Origin: Dehalococcoidales bacterium
GTDB lineage: Bacteria > Chloroflexota > Dehalococcoidia > Dehalococcoidales > UBA2162
Length of the DNA: 32,576 bases
Assembly (NCBI GenBank): GCA_016844285.1
Contig: JAENIS010000005.1
Coordinates: 1-32,576 of the forward strand
Direction of reading: 5' to 3'
Shown here: positions 14,932 to 22,883 of the stretch, in pieces
Numbering within the stretch: the first letter of the stretch is position 1
Layout of the letters: every line of letters begins with the position of its first letter
Translations under genes and position numbers: made by a program
Notes under the pieces: generated by a model
What the model was told of the DNA's origin: nothing
Seen by the model: only the letters and a program-made list of their open reading frames with translations
The model's database searches: none

Positions 14932-16076
14932 TTCTGCTCCGTCTCCTGCATCAGCTTCACCAGTTGGGCTTTCTTTTCCGCTCGTAGTCTCCGATAGTCA
15001 GGCTCAGCAATTTTCCCGGATTCGAAATCATCATCGAGACGTGCCATCTCCAGAAGCAATCCCTCTTTCCCCTGAGCGGAGTCATCTTGAACCATTGCAG
15101 GTTGAAAAGGTCTCTTCCGTAGCATGTAGACCAAGCCAGCAGCACCGGCCAGTATCGCCAGGGGCAGGATTACCCAGAGGGTAACTGCATGGCTGGATGC
15201 CGCTGAACTGGAGAGGGATGCACTGATAACCTCGCCGGGAGCAAAATCAGCACCGGAGAACTGGTTAAAGGTGGTACCATTGATATCCACCGGGCCTTTG
15301 GCCACCAGCCGGTCACTTTCAACCTTAATCCCCTCCCCGGTAATGAGCAGGGCATAGCTCGCCATCGGGTTGGCCACCGTGCGCGACAGAGTGAATTTCC
15401 CTGATACCTGGTCAATTTTATAGGAATAGGCAATCTCTTTGCTACCGGGCTGAATTGACATGGTATCAGAAAAGCCCTCCTGGTTGTCAACAACACAACA
15501 CCCCATTAGCTCACCGAAGTATTGAAGCTCTTTAGCCCCCTGAGGAAGCGGTAAGTCCAGGGTTTTGCGTCTTCCCAGAGTCGTGATTTCCCCTGAGCCG
15601 ATATAAGTCCGGTCAGAATTATTGCTGACGAGGTAAACCTCCATTATTTCAAGGCCCTCTTGCCCGGCATAGATGACAGTATGGGCGGCATCAACCCGGA
15701 TTGCCTCACTGCTGGTAGTTGAATCATATACTACTATCTCGACCGATTTGGCGGTCTCGTTCGCAGCAAAGCTCAATGCCTCACTGCTATAGTCCCCCTC
15801 CTGGTAGGTAACCGTTATCTCGTAACTATAGCCCGGCTCTGTCACCAATTTATCAAAAGAAAAGCGACCATCGCTCTGAGTTTTATTGGTCGCTGAGCTT
15901 ATTTCAATATTGTTTAGCGAGGTTTTCAAGGTCACCACCTGGTCGGCCACACTACTTCCACCCCTGGTCTTATTAACCAGTTGTCCGCTAATGGTGACAT
16001 TACCCGCTTCCGCAGCCAGAACCGGCACGGCTAAACTCAGTATGAATATTATCGCCAGAATAACAGCCCTTTTAAT
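14928..16076 (-). CDS. Ccm-linked exported membrane protein with C-terminal CcmI-like motif
   Basis: I do not recognise a named family. The protein has a signal peptide, an Ig-like or carboxypeptidase-regulatory-like domain (about residues 30-110, starting VTISGQLVNKTRGGSS), a second beta-rich outer domain with a CC pair (LMGCCVVDN), one membrane helix near residue 305-325, and a charged inner tail with DDDFESGKIAEPDYRRL. A similar motif occurs in the neighbouring 16093-16590 gene and resembles the CcmI N-terminal region. The only conventional start, GTG 16028, would fall inside the signal peptide. Reading back gives IKRAVILAIIFILSLAVPV from an ATT at 16076, eight bases after AAGGAG, so I place the start there, giving 382 residues. 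It overlaps ccmA by four bases and is probably an accessory of cytochrome maturation. Confidence 0.65.
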   Translation of the reverse strand: MKRAVILAIIFILSLAVPVLAAEAGNVTISGQLVNKTRGGSSVADQVVTLKTSLNNIEISSATNKTQSDGRFSFDKLVTEPGYSYEITVTYQEGDYSSEALSFAANETAKSVEIVVYDSTTSSEAIRVDAAHTVIYAGQEGLEIMEVYLVSNNSDRTYIGSGEITTLGRRKTLDLPLPQGAKELQYFGELMGCCVVDNQEGFSDTMSIQPGSKEIAYSYKIDQVSGKFTLSRTVANPMASYALLITGEGIKVESDRLVAKGPVDINGTTFNQFSGADFAPGEVISASLSSSAASSHAVTLWVILPLAILAGAAGLVYMLRKRPFQPAMVQDDSAQGKEGLLLEMARLDDDFESGKIAEPDYRRLRAEKKAQLVKLMQETEQK

Positions 16077-16092
16077 AGATGTAACTCCTTAT

Positions 16093-16590
16093 CTAAACGC
16101 GTGCTCCACAATGGGAGCAGAAGCGGTCACCCGGCTTATGCCTCGCACCGCATTGAGTACAGAACTGGCCTACATTGTGGCGCCTTTCCTGCACCTGTTT
16201 CTCCACTTCAGCTTCCACTTCGGCATTACTCTTTGGGCCAGTTTTGCCGGGAGAAGACTTATTACCTCGCCGAAGCTCCCGAACCTTCTTTTCAATTTCA
16301 TCCTCGGCGACGCTTCCCCCTCCCACACTATCAATATCCTTAAGGATGGAAATAGCTTTCTCCTTATACTTGGTGGTCAGGTCGTGGTAGTCCTCTTCGG
16401 CCAGTATGCCTGACTGATAATCAAACTCCAGCTCTTTGAGCATGGAGTAGGTAGTATCACGCCTGGAGTGTAGCTCTTCCGTATTTTCGTCCCGAAATGC
16501 ACCTACCGTACTCGGCCTTGGTTTCAAAAGGGGATAGCCGATGAAGGCAAAGACCAGCACGGTCAATAGTATAGCGAAGAAAATAATCAA
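16093..16590 (-). CDS. CcmI-like membrane protein with zinc ribbon
   Basis: A 165-residue protein with one N-terminal membrane helix (residues 2-22), a helical segment (LKELEFDYQSGILAEEDYHDL, split here as one motif at about 51-71) typical of the CcmI N-terminal region, and a charged linker. A C-terminal zinc ribbon has two CxxC pairs (FCTQCGA and FCSHCGA). CcmI proteins help bring apocytochrome to the haem lyase; the outer TPR half of full CcmI is missing. The start is TTG at 16590, overlapping the ccmH stop by four bases. The zinc ribbon would be cytoplasmic if the helix is an N-out anchor. Confidence 0.72.
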   Translation of the reverse strand: MIIFFAILLTVLVFAFIGYPLLKPRPSTVGAFRDENTEELHSRRDTTYSMLKELEFDYQSGILAEEDYHDLTTKYKEKAISILKDIDSVGGGSVAEDEIEKKVRELRRGNKSSPGKTGPKSNAEVEAEVEKQVQERRHNVGQFCTQCGARHKPGDRFCSHCGARV

Positions 16591-17084
16591 CGGAAACCCC
16601 TGTCGCCAAACTGTTTTAGCTCGGCTTCAAGCTGGCGCTGGTATTTCTCATCTTCCCCCTCCGCTTCAACCCTGGTACTGGGTACAGACTGACTACCTTG
16701 CTTTACCCACTTTCTGACAGCAAGGTAGATGATGGCAGCCCCGGCCAGTATGGCAATATACGGCCCAAACCAGGCAATAAGGTTAAAACCTCTCTTGGGG
16801 GGTGTGACCAGCACTTTTTCACCATACTGAGCAACAAAGGACTGAAGAACCTGTGCCTCTGATTGACCTTGAGCCAGCTTTTGCTCAATCAAAGTATTCA
16901 TTGGACCCTTCGACGGACATGGGTCATCAGGACAATTAGCCAAACTAAAGTTACAACCACACTGGCAGACTAGCTGCCGGGCGATATCATCGGTAGTGGC
17001 ATCCGCCCGGAGCGGTGACGCCATTAACCCTGCCAAAAGTAAAACAAGAACCAGCGTTCGCCAAACCATAGTCATCATCCCCAC
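16587..17084 (-). CDS. ccmH: Cytochrome c maturation protein CcmH (CycL/NrfF type)
   Basis: A 165-residue protein with a signal sequence (to about residue 27), an outer cysteine-bearing helical domain and a second membrane helix (about 105-125). In System I, CcmH handles the thiols of apocytochrome before haem attachment. Typical blocks are TDDIARQLVC, LIEQKLAQGQSEAQVLQSFVAQYG and VTPPKRGFNLIAW. The usual LRCxxCQ site is here C40-Q-C42-G-C44, with further cysteines C51 and C56, so the redox pair is spaced unlike the textbook CxxC. The gene ends in an overlap with the CcmI-like gene and starts one base after the ccmF stop. Confidence 0.88.
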   Translation of the reverse strand: MGMMTMVWRTLVLVLLLAGLMASPLRADATTDDIARQLVCQCGCNFSLANCPDDPCPSKGPMNTLIEQKLAQGQSEAQVLQSFVAQYGEKVLVTPPKRGFNLIAWFGPYIAILAGAAIIYLAVRKWVKQGSQSVPSTRVEAEGEDEKYQRQLEAELKQFGDRGFR

Positions 17085-17085
17085 C

Positions 17086-19053
17086 TTAGACTCTGGCAGA
17101 GCCAGTCAATCCCCGTCGTTGCGGCCAGAAAGCAATCAACCCACCTAAGATGACAACGGCACCACCGAGCCATATCCATGCGACCATCGGATTAACCAGG
17201 ACTTTAAAGGCGGTCGCTCCAGATACGTTACCCTGGTCTTCGCCAACAAAGATGAGATAAAGGTCTTCCACAAGGGTAGAACGTATCGCCACCTCGGTCA
17301 CCGCCTGTTCGTAGTTCTTATGGAAGTATTTCTCGGTAACCATCTTGCCCAGGAATTCCCCACTCTGATAAACCGAGACGGTAGCACTGACTACCCGCTT
17401 GCTGGCTGTTTCATAGGAATCTTTGCCATCATAAGTGAGGGTATAGCTCCTGATGGTCATTGATTCACCCGGCGTAAGTGTTGCTTCCTTCTCTATATTA
17501 TACACTGAGGATACGGTGACGCCAAGTGCGATGAGAACAATACCGAGATGGACAATATAACCCCCGTAGCGGGGGCGGTTAGCGCCGATTAATCCCCAGA
17601 AGGCTTTCAGATAATTCTCACCTCTCGTCCGGTGGCGGGCACTTGTCCCCCGCAGCCACTCGTAAATTATGGTAAAGGGGACGAAGCTACAGATAAAGAA
17701 TGCCAGCAGGACATACCACTCTCTGACGCCGATAATAAAGAGGACAATGGCCAGCACCACGGCCAATACTACCGGCAACAGGAAATTATGCAGCAGATTT
17801 TTGGGGGATGCCCGGCGCCAGCCAATAAGGGTACAAATACCAGCCAGCAGAATAATCGCCAGGAAAATAGGAGCATTTACCTGGTTAAAGAAGGGCGGAC
17901 CAACCGTAATCTTAACCCCGCGTACTGCTTCCGTGATTACCGGAAACACCGTGCCGAGGAAGATGGCAAAGGCCGCCCCAACCAGAAGCAGATTGTTAAG
18001 TAAGAAGGTACTTTCTCGCGAGACGAGCGATTCCATCTCCGCCTCACCCTTCAGCTCATCGCTACGGTAGTAGAGCAAAACCAGCGAGCCAAAAAGAAAC
18101 AGACCGATGAAGACCAAGAAGTATATACCCAGAGAGGTATCAGAAAAGCTATGAACCGAAGCCAGAATACCACTGCGGGTGAGGAAAGTACCGAACAACG
18201 ACAGGCTGAAGGTGATGATAATCAGTACCATATTCCAGACTTTGAGTATGCCCCGCCTGCGCTGCATCATCACGGAGTGAAGAAAAGCGGTGGCGGTTAA
18301 CCAGGGCAACAAACTGGCGTTCTCCACCGGGTCCCAGGCCCAATAGCCACCCCACCCCAGTTCAACATAGGCCCACCAGGCACCGAGAACATTACCGATA
18401 CCAAGAGACAGCCAGGCAATAAGTGCCCATCTTCTGGCTAGTATTATCCACTCATCACCAAGCCGCCTTGACAGCATGGCGGCGATAGCAAAGGCAAAGG
18501 GAACCGCTAACAAAGCATAACCAGTCAGCAAAGTTGGCGGGTGAATAAGCATGCCCGGATTTTCGAGGAGGGGGTTAAGACCCTGGCCATCAGCCGGGAC
18601 AAAAGATAGTTTCTGGAAAGGATTGGCTACAGCCACCAGCAGGAAAAAAAAGAAGGCGGCAACGACCATCAAAACTGAAGTGGCATAGGGCACCAACTCC
18701 TGGCCAATGTTTCTCTTCTGACGTACTACCACGGTGGCCGCCAGTGCCAGAATCCATACCCAGAAGAGTAGCGAGCCATCGTTCCCGGCCCACCAGCCGC
18801 TTATCAGGTAAAACAGAGACAAATCACGGCTGGTATAAGAGGCAACATAAGCCAGCCTAAAGTCATGGTTGACCAGCGCATAAAGTAAAACGGCTACGGA
18901 GAGCGAAACCAACCCGAAGACAGCATAGACACTGTTTCGGGCACTAGCGATAAGCTCAGGTAACTGTCTTCGTACTCCAAGACTAAAGGCAAAAACCGCA
19001 TAGATTGAGACAACCAGCGCTAGTATTAGCGCAATATACCCGATTTCGTTCAT
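17086..19053 (-). CDS. ccmF: Cytochrome c haem lyase subunit CcmF
   Basis: A 655-residue polytopic membrane protein that receives haem from CcmE and attaches it to CxxCH cysteines of exported apocytochromes. Seen: about 15 hydrophobic segments and the WWD-type signature WWAYVELGWGGYWAWDP at 226-242. Conserved histidines include that of LVNHDF (about residue 63) and HPPTLLTGY (171-179). A large outer domain lies near the C terminus (about 500-620), as in other CcmF proteins. Length is usual. It lies between ccmE (30 bases upstream) and ccmH. Confidence 0.95.
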   Translation of the reverse strand: MNEIGYIALILALVVSIYAVFAFSLGVRRQLPELIASARNSVYAVFGLVSLSVAVLLYALVNHDFRLAYVASYTSRDLSLFYLISGWWAGNDGSLLFWVWILALAATVVVRQKRNIGQELVPYATSVLMVVAAFFFFLLVAVANPFQKLSFVPADGQGLNPLLENPGMLIHPPTLLTGYALLAVPFAFAIAAMLSRRLGDEWIILARRWALIAWLSLGIGNVLGAWWAYVELGWGGYWAWDPVENASLLPWLTATAFLHSVMMQRRRGILKVWNMVLIIITFSLSLFGTFLTRSGILASVHSFSDTSLGIYFLVFIGLFLFGSLVLLYYRSDELKGEAEMESLVSRESTFLLNNLLLVGAAFAIFLGTVFPVITEAVRGVKITVGPPFFNQVNAPIFLAIILLAGICTLIGWRRASPKNLLHNFLLPVVLAVVLAIVLFIIGVREWYVLLAFFICSFVPFTIIYEWLRGTSARHRTRGENYLKAFWGLIGANRPRYGGYIVHLGIVLIALGVTVSSVYNIEKEATLTPGESMTIRSYTLTYDGKDSYETASKRVVSATVSVYQSGEFLGKMVTEKYFHKNYEQAVTEVAIRSTLVEDLYLIFVGEDQGNVSGATAFKVLVNPMVAWIWLGGAVVILGGLIAFWPQRRGLTGSARV

Positions 19054-19083
19054 GCCTATATGCCCTTAGCTGAGTGCCCTTTA

Positions 19084-19473
19084 TTAGACTTTAGGTTCAT
19101 ACTTGGAGGGGCATTTCGGCATGAGCGTCTGCGCCTGGAAGGTACCACTGGCATCAAGCCGACCTTCGACAACAATCTCATTACCTGCTTTAAAGGTATC
19201 GGGCTTTACCCCTTTATAGAGTACAGGCAAGGCTTTCCCGCCTTCAACAACCGCGAAGCTCGTGATACGACCACCCTCCTGCTCTTCCACTGAGCCCGGG
19301 GCAACCAACCCATTCACCCGAACACTCTTGCCATTGACTGAACTGCCCAGCTGTGCCAGCTCACTGACCGTGTAATAGTAGGTAGCTGCCCCCCGGATGC
19401 CATTAACCGTCAGCAAACCCAGGGCTAGAAAGATAACGATTCCTCCGATGAGGAACTTTCTTTTATTCCGCAC
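19084..19473 (-). CDS. ccmE: Haem chaperone CcmE, cysteine variant
   Basis: A 129-residue protein with one N-terminal anchor helix (residues 7-25) and an outer OB-fold domain (VRVNGLVAPGSVEEQ, VLYKGVKPDTFKAGNEIVVEG). CcmE carries haem covalently from CcmABCD to CcmF. In most bacteria the haem is bound by the histidine of HxxxY; here that site reads C121-PSK-Y125, the CxxxY form. From memory, this form is known from some archaea and sulfate reducers and was described together with loss of CcmH, but CcmH is present here. The start is GTG 19473, with GGAG seven bases upstream. It appears to be the first gene of the ccm string. Confidence 0.93.
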   Translation of the reverse strand: MRNKRKFLIGGIVIFLALGLLTVNGIRGAATYYYTVSELAQLGSSVNGKSVRVNGLVAPGSVEEQEGGRITSFAVVEGGKALPVLYKGVKPDTFKAGNEIVVEGRLDASGTFQAQTLMPKCPSKYEPKV

Positions 19474-19553
19474 TTTTTAACTCCACCACTACCCTGACGA
19501 CTTACTCCCTATGAATAGAAACTTTGGATTACTGGTTTTGTTACAAATTCGCT

Positions 19554-19591
19554 GGCTGGCCAGCAACTATTCTCGGATAATGCTGCCAGCC
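19554..19591 (-). terminator. Hairpin after the diheme lipoprotein gene, possible terminator
   Basis: GGCTGGCCAGCA (19554-19565) pairs with TGCTGCCAGCC (19581-19591) except for one bulged base. On the minus strand it follows the diheme gene by about 30 bases and precedes ccmE. The tail after it is AGCGAATTTG, poor in T, so termination may be partial. I see no clear promoter for ccmE in 19474-19621. Confidence 0.5.
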
Positions 19592-19621
19592 AACCAGCCC
19601 GTTCCATTTCTCTAATTATAC

Positions 19622-19957
19622 TTACGCCTTTGGCTTATGGCAGCCTTGGCAAATTTCTTTTGTATATCCGGCGTGATTTGCCGGGAAAGGTTTAAGGCCA
19701 CCCTGTGCGTGGCACAGTACACAATCAGCTCGTCCCTCTAAAGTGTGGGGTATTTGTGGCGGTCCGGCTACCGGCGTAGGTGCTGGCGTTGGTGCCGGAA
19801 CTGGGGCCGGGGCCGGTGCTGGTGTTGGTTTAGGTGCTGGTGCCGGTGCTGGCGTTGGAGCGGGTGCCGGCGTCTCTGCTTTGGCACAAGCACCGAGCGT
19901 TGCGACTAAGAGGACTAGAATAGCTACCGTAAACATGACTACAGACTTGTTCTTCAC
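19622..19957 (-). CDS. Small diheme c-type cytochrome lipoprotein with Pro-Ala linker
   Basis: A 111-residue exported protein. A lipoprotein signal ends ATLGAC (C24). Then comes a low-complexity Pro-Ala-Thr linker of about 40 residues, and a small haem module with two CxxCH motifs (DCVLCHAQ, ICQGCHKP). The module, from IPHTLEGRADC through ANHAGYTK, matches the first two haem motifs of the eleven-haem protein (28741-29952). It would sit on the outer face of the membrane, the linker letting the haem head reach partners as an electron shuttle. The start is GTG 19957, with AGGAGG five bases upstream. It lies between the nine-haem gene and ccmE. Confidence 0.88.
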   Translation of the reverse strand: MKNKSVVMFTVAILVLLVATLGACAKAETPAPAPTPAPAPAPKPTPAPAPAPVPAPTPAPTPVAGPPQIPHTLEGRADCVLCHAQGGLKPFPANHAGYTKEICQGCHKPKA

Positions 19958-20040
19958 GATTTCCTCCTATACCAGCTTCATGATAGCTGAATTATTCTAC
20001 CATAATGATTATGCTGTTAGCAAGAATCAAAAAGCAATAT

Positions 20041-20118
20041 ATTGTTTACTAACCTCACCCCTAAACAATCCCCCTCTCCTTTAGTATTAAGGAGAGGGGG
20101 ATTAAGGGATGATAGGTA
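20041..20118. repeat. Palindromic repeat, also a likely terminator
   Basis: The copy begins ATTGTTTACTAACCTCACCCC. AATCCCCCTCTCCTT (20067-20081) and AAGGAGAGGGGGATT (20089-20103) form a perfect 15-bp stem with a seven-base loop. It lies directly after the nine-haem cytochrome gene on the minus strand and before the diheme gene, so it can end or stabilise transcripts. Confidence 0.78.
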
Positions 20119-20130
20119 CTATGAACAATC

Positions 20131-22674
20131 TTACTTCAGAGCTTTAATTGAGGCATCTATCACTGCCGTAGTAAAGGCCGGATTGTGGATGCCCTCGCTG
20201 GCATCACCATGGAGCAGGAAGTAGTTCCAGCCAGCCTTAACCAGAGGGTCAGTGAAGGCGACGAGTGACGTCGTGCCATCGGTAACATCACCAAGCTGCA
20301 CCTCGACCTCGCTGAGTGACATGGTATGAGGTGATTCCCCGGCAACATTGTAGGTGAAGGTCAGCGGGGTCTTGAACTTGATAAGAAAGCCCTGCTGCCC
20401 GTGAGGTTCGGTCGGTTCCAGAGCGGCGATGTTGTCCTTGGCTACACTCAGCGCCACACTCTTCACATCGTAAGATTTACCGCCAAACACATGAGGGGTG
20501 TAGTCCATCATCGTTACCCGTGCCGGCATTTTCTTGAGGAGATAGGCCGACATCGCCTCGCCCAGCTTGTGCAGCTTGTCCTCAACACCTACTTGAAGGG
20601 CGTGACCATTCAAGGTGTCGCTGTGACAGCTAGAGCAGATTTTAATGCTGGGCGCAAAGCTGTGGTTGGTACCACTCTGGTTATAGCTAAACTCGGCTGG
20701 TGGCGGCGATGCTTCCATATGGCAGGTGACGCAGGTATCCTTGATATTGGCGTGGGGTGAACGTTGTGACTCAACAAAGTAGGCATTTTCACCCATCATC
20801 ACGTCTCCCTGGGCAGCAACGTGGGGAGCTGAGTAGCTGGTGGGCGCGTTAGCATCATTGTGCAAGGCATTTCTGGTATTGTGGCAGGTGATACATAAGG
20901 CACCTTTGCCCACCGCTTTTGCCTGGAAACCAGACGGCAGCATTTTCGTATCCCCTTGAATACGGATGGTAGCTGTATTCGGTTCACCAGAAAGTTTGCC
21001 CTGAGCGTGCGGGTCATGGCAGACAACGCAGGTTACTCCCTCCGCTACATCCGGACTAGCACCCAGTTTAAGCATCTCATCAACGGTAGCGTTACCATTC
21101 GCCCCTTGCACCTGCTTGGTCAGGTCACCCTGCTTTAGCCAGGTAAGGAACCCCTGCGCCAGATGACAGCGCCCGCAAGAAGAACTGGTACCTCTCTCCG
21201 GGGTGGTTGCAGACTCAATACCAGAATGAGCGCTTTCCTCCCATTGCTGGAAACGGCCATGTCGAGGTGGTTCGCCGTGACAAGCACCGCAGACATCGGC
21301 GGAGACACTGACGCGAGCGGCATCAATAATCTTGTTGCCGTGTAACACACTGTCATTTGGACCGTGGCAGTTTTCACACTGGATATTGGCCAATTTGGCG
21401 GTCTTCGGGTTTTTGGCCAATATAGTCGTCCATAACCCCACATCCCCATGGGCCGGCGCTTGCCAGCCCTCGGCTTTTATCGCCTCATCAAAGCCACCAT
21501 TATCCACACCGGGGGCATAGCCAACCGTGTGGCAGGAGGCGCACGATACCGTCCAGTGACCATCAGGATTGTTGATGTTCTGCGTGAATATCTCGGCATG
21601 TCCCGATGCTTTCCAGTCAGTGAAGTTATCCGGCGCTATCTTACCGTTGTGACAGACGGTGCAACCGGCGGCAAGAGGCTCTCCCTTGCTATCCTGTCCG
21701 CTGATTGCCCCGGCCCAGGTTCCGGCATAGACATCTATGGACGCTCCATTATTTCTTTCGTTAAGCGTATATTTACCAACGATATCCGGAGTGAAGGATG
21801 GAAACCGGTCATTGGCGTCGTTCAGAGTTGCCTTGGAACCAGCAGGAGACATCAGAGTCCAAGAATAGCCAACCTGTTCTTTACCCTGCAAAAGTACCGG
21901 CACCCCTTTCGGTACGGCCTGAAGGCCGGTATTAATGACATAGGGAAGGGCAACCGTTACATTTACTGCGTCCTTGTAGCTACCGCTGGAAGTGGTCACA
22001 GTTACTTCGAAAGTAGCTATCTCAGCTTCCTCCAGAGCAAGAGGACTGATGGCCAGAACTTTGACCCGGTTAACTAGGGGACTCAGTATCTTTATCAGTT
22101 CTGCCTTATAGGTAGGCGCCTTGTCCAGGGTGACCTTGACCGTACTGCTTTTCGGATTATCGATGGTGGCACTTACCCCCGCGGTTTGAGTCCACTGGTA
22201 ACCGGTAACGGTGGAATCATTCAAAGGCAAGGCCGTCGCACTTAGCGTTACCACCGCCGAGGGTGATACCTGCTGGTCCTGACCGGCGTTGACCACCACA
22301 GCCTTCACCGGTTTCAGGGCGACCGATTTAGCCGCCGTCTGACCGGCTACCAGCGTCACCGGAAGCGTGGCCGCAGTAAAGTTATCCTTTTTAAAGGTGA
22401 CGCTATAGGTGCCGATAGGCAACGAACCGGAGTAACCACCACTAGCATCAGTAGTCATGGTGACGTCCTTAATTGCCGGCTCGGTGGTGACCGCCACACC
22501 GGCTAACGGTTTACCACCAATAGAACTGGTTACCGTTCCCGAGACGGTGCCGGTGCTGGTACCCGGTGGCCCCTGAGCACCATCACTACCCTGGCAGCCG
22601 GCTACCAGGACCAGTAACGTTACCAAAATAGCGACGACACCCCACCCTACCCCCCCCCGACTTTTTACGAGCAT
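20131..22674 (-). CDS. Nine-haem exported lipoprotein cytochrome with Ig-like domains
   Basis: An 847-residue lipoprotein (lipobox LVAGC, C27) with two or three beta-sandwich domains before the haem region: a carboxypeptidase-regulatory-like one (about 40-120, TGTVSGTVTSSIGGKPLAG) and a PKD-like one (about 125-190). Nine CxxCH motifs follow between about residues 338 and 684 (CTVCH, CASCH, CENCH, CGACH, CGRCH, CVVCH, CITCH, CVTCH, CSSCH). The last 160 residues lack haem motifs. It is probably displayed outside the membrane for electron transfer to an external partner; the partner is unknown. I choose ATG 22674 over 22701 because AAGGAGGTGG precedes it at normal spacing. A run of nine G (minus strand) lies in codons 6-9. 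Promoter, hairpin leader and 3' repeat suggest a single-gene transcript. Confidence 0.92.
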   Translation of the reverse strand: MLVKSRGGVGWGVVAILVTLLVLVAGCQGSDGAQGPPGTSTGTVSGTVTSSIGGKPLAGVAVTTEPAIKDVTMTTDASGGYSGSLPIGTYSVTFKKDNFTAATLPVTLVAGQTAAKSVALKPVKAVVVNAGQDQQVSPSAVVTLSATALPLNDSTVTGYQWTQTAGVSATIDNPKSSTVKVTLDKAPTYKAELIKILSPLVNRVKVLAISPLALEEAEIATFEVTVTTSSGSYKDAVNVTVALPYVINTGLQAVPKGVPVLLQGKEQVGYSWTLMSPAGSKATLNDANDRFPSFTPDIVGKYTLNERNNGASIDVYAGTWAGAISGQDSKGEPLAAGCTVCHNGKIAPDNFTDWKASGHAEIFTQNINNPDGHWTVSCASCHTVGYAPGVDNGGFDEAIKAEGWQAPAHGDVGLWTTILAKNPKTAKLANIQCENCHGPNDSVLHGNKIIDAARVSVSADVCGACHGEPPRHGRFQQWEESAHSGIESATTPERGTSSSCGRCHLAQGFLTWLKQGDLTKQVQGANGNATVDEMLKLGASPDVAEGVTCVVCHDPHAQGKLSGEPNTATIRIQGDTKMLPSGFQAKAVGKGALCITCHNTRNALHNDANAPTSYSAPHVAAQGDVMMGENAYFVESQRSPHANIKDTCVTCHMEASPPPAEFSYNQSGTNHSFAPSIKICSSCHSDTLNGHALQVGVEDKLHKLGEAMSAYLLKKMPARVTMMDYTPHVFGGKSYDVKSVALSVAKDNIAALEPTEPHGQQGFLIKFKTPLTFTYNVAGESPHTMSLSEVEVQLGDVTDGTTSLVAFTDPLVKAGWNYFLLHGDASEGIHNPAFTTAVIDASIKALK

Positions 22675-22700
22675 AGATTCCACCTCCTTACCGAGTCTCA

Positions 22701-22733
22701 AAATAAAAGAGCGGAAAAAACAACCCGCTCTTT
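22701..22733 (-). promoter_or_regulatory. Terminator-like hairpin in the leader of the nine-haem gene
   Basis: On the minus strand AAAGAGCGG (22725-22733) and CCGCTCTTT (22706-22714) form a perfect 9-bp stem with loop GTTGTTTTTT, followed by TATTTT. It stands only about 30 bases before the ATG at 22674 and downstream of a promoter at 22811-22839. It may be an attenuator or, less simply, the terminator of the upstream cytochrome operon. Confidence 0.55.
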
Positions 22734-22810
22734 ATGACCAATTTCGTGCCTGTCACTAATCAGAACTACCGACCAAATGCCCAAAATATACCGTATCATA
22801 TTAAGTTGTT

Positions 22811-22839
22811 GTTATACCACATTTTTTCGAAAAAAGCAA
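22811..22839 (-). promoter_or_regulatory. Promoter of the nine-haem gene with palindromic spacer
   Basis: On the minus strand TTGCTT (22834-22839), a 17-base spacer and TATAAC (22811-22816). The spacer and -35 share the perfect palindrome TTTTTTCGAAAAAA, a possible operator. The leader would be about 130 bases long and includes the hairpin at 22701-22733. Confidence 0.6.
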
Positions 22840-22883
22840 TACCTTATTTTCAAAGATACCCCTTTATTATTTAATATTACCAA

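Noticed and set aside
19743..20084. Plus-strand Gly-Ala-rich open frame
   Set aside because: It is the complement of the Pro-Ala linker of the diheme lipoprotein; composition explains it.
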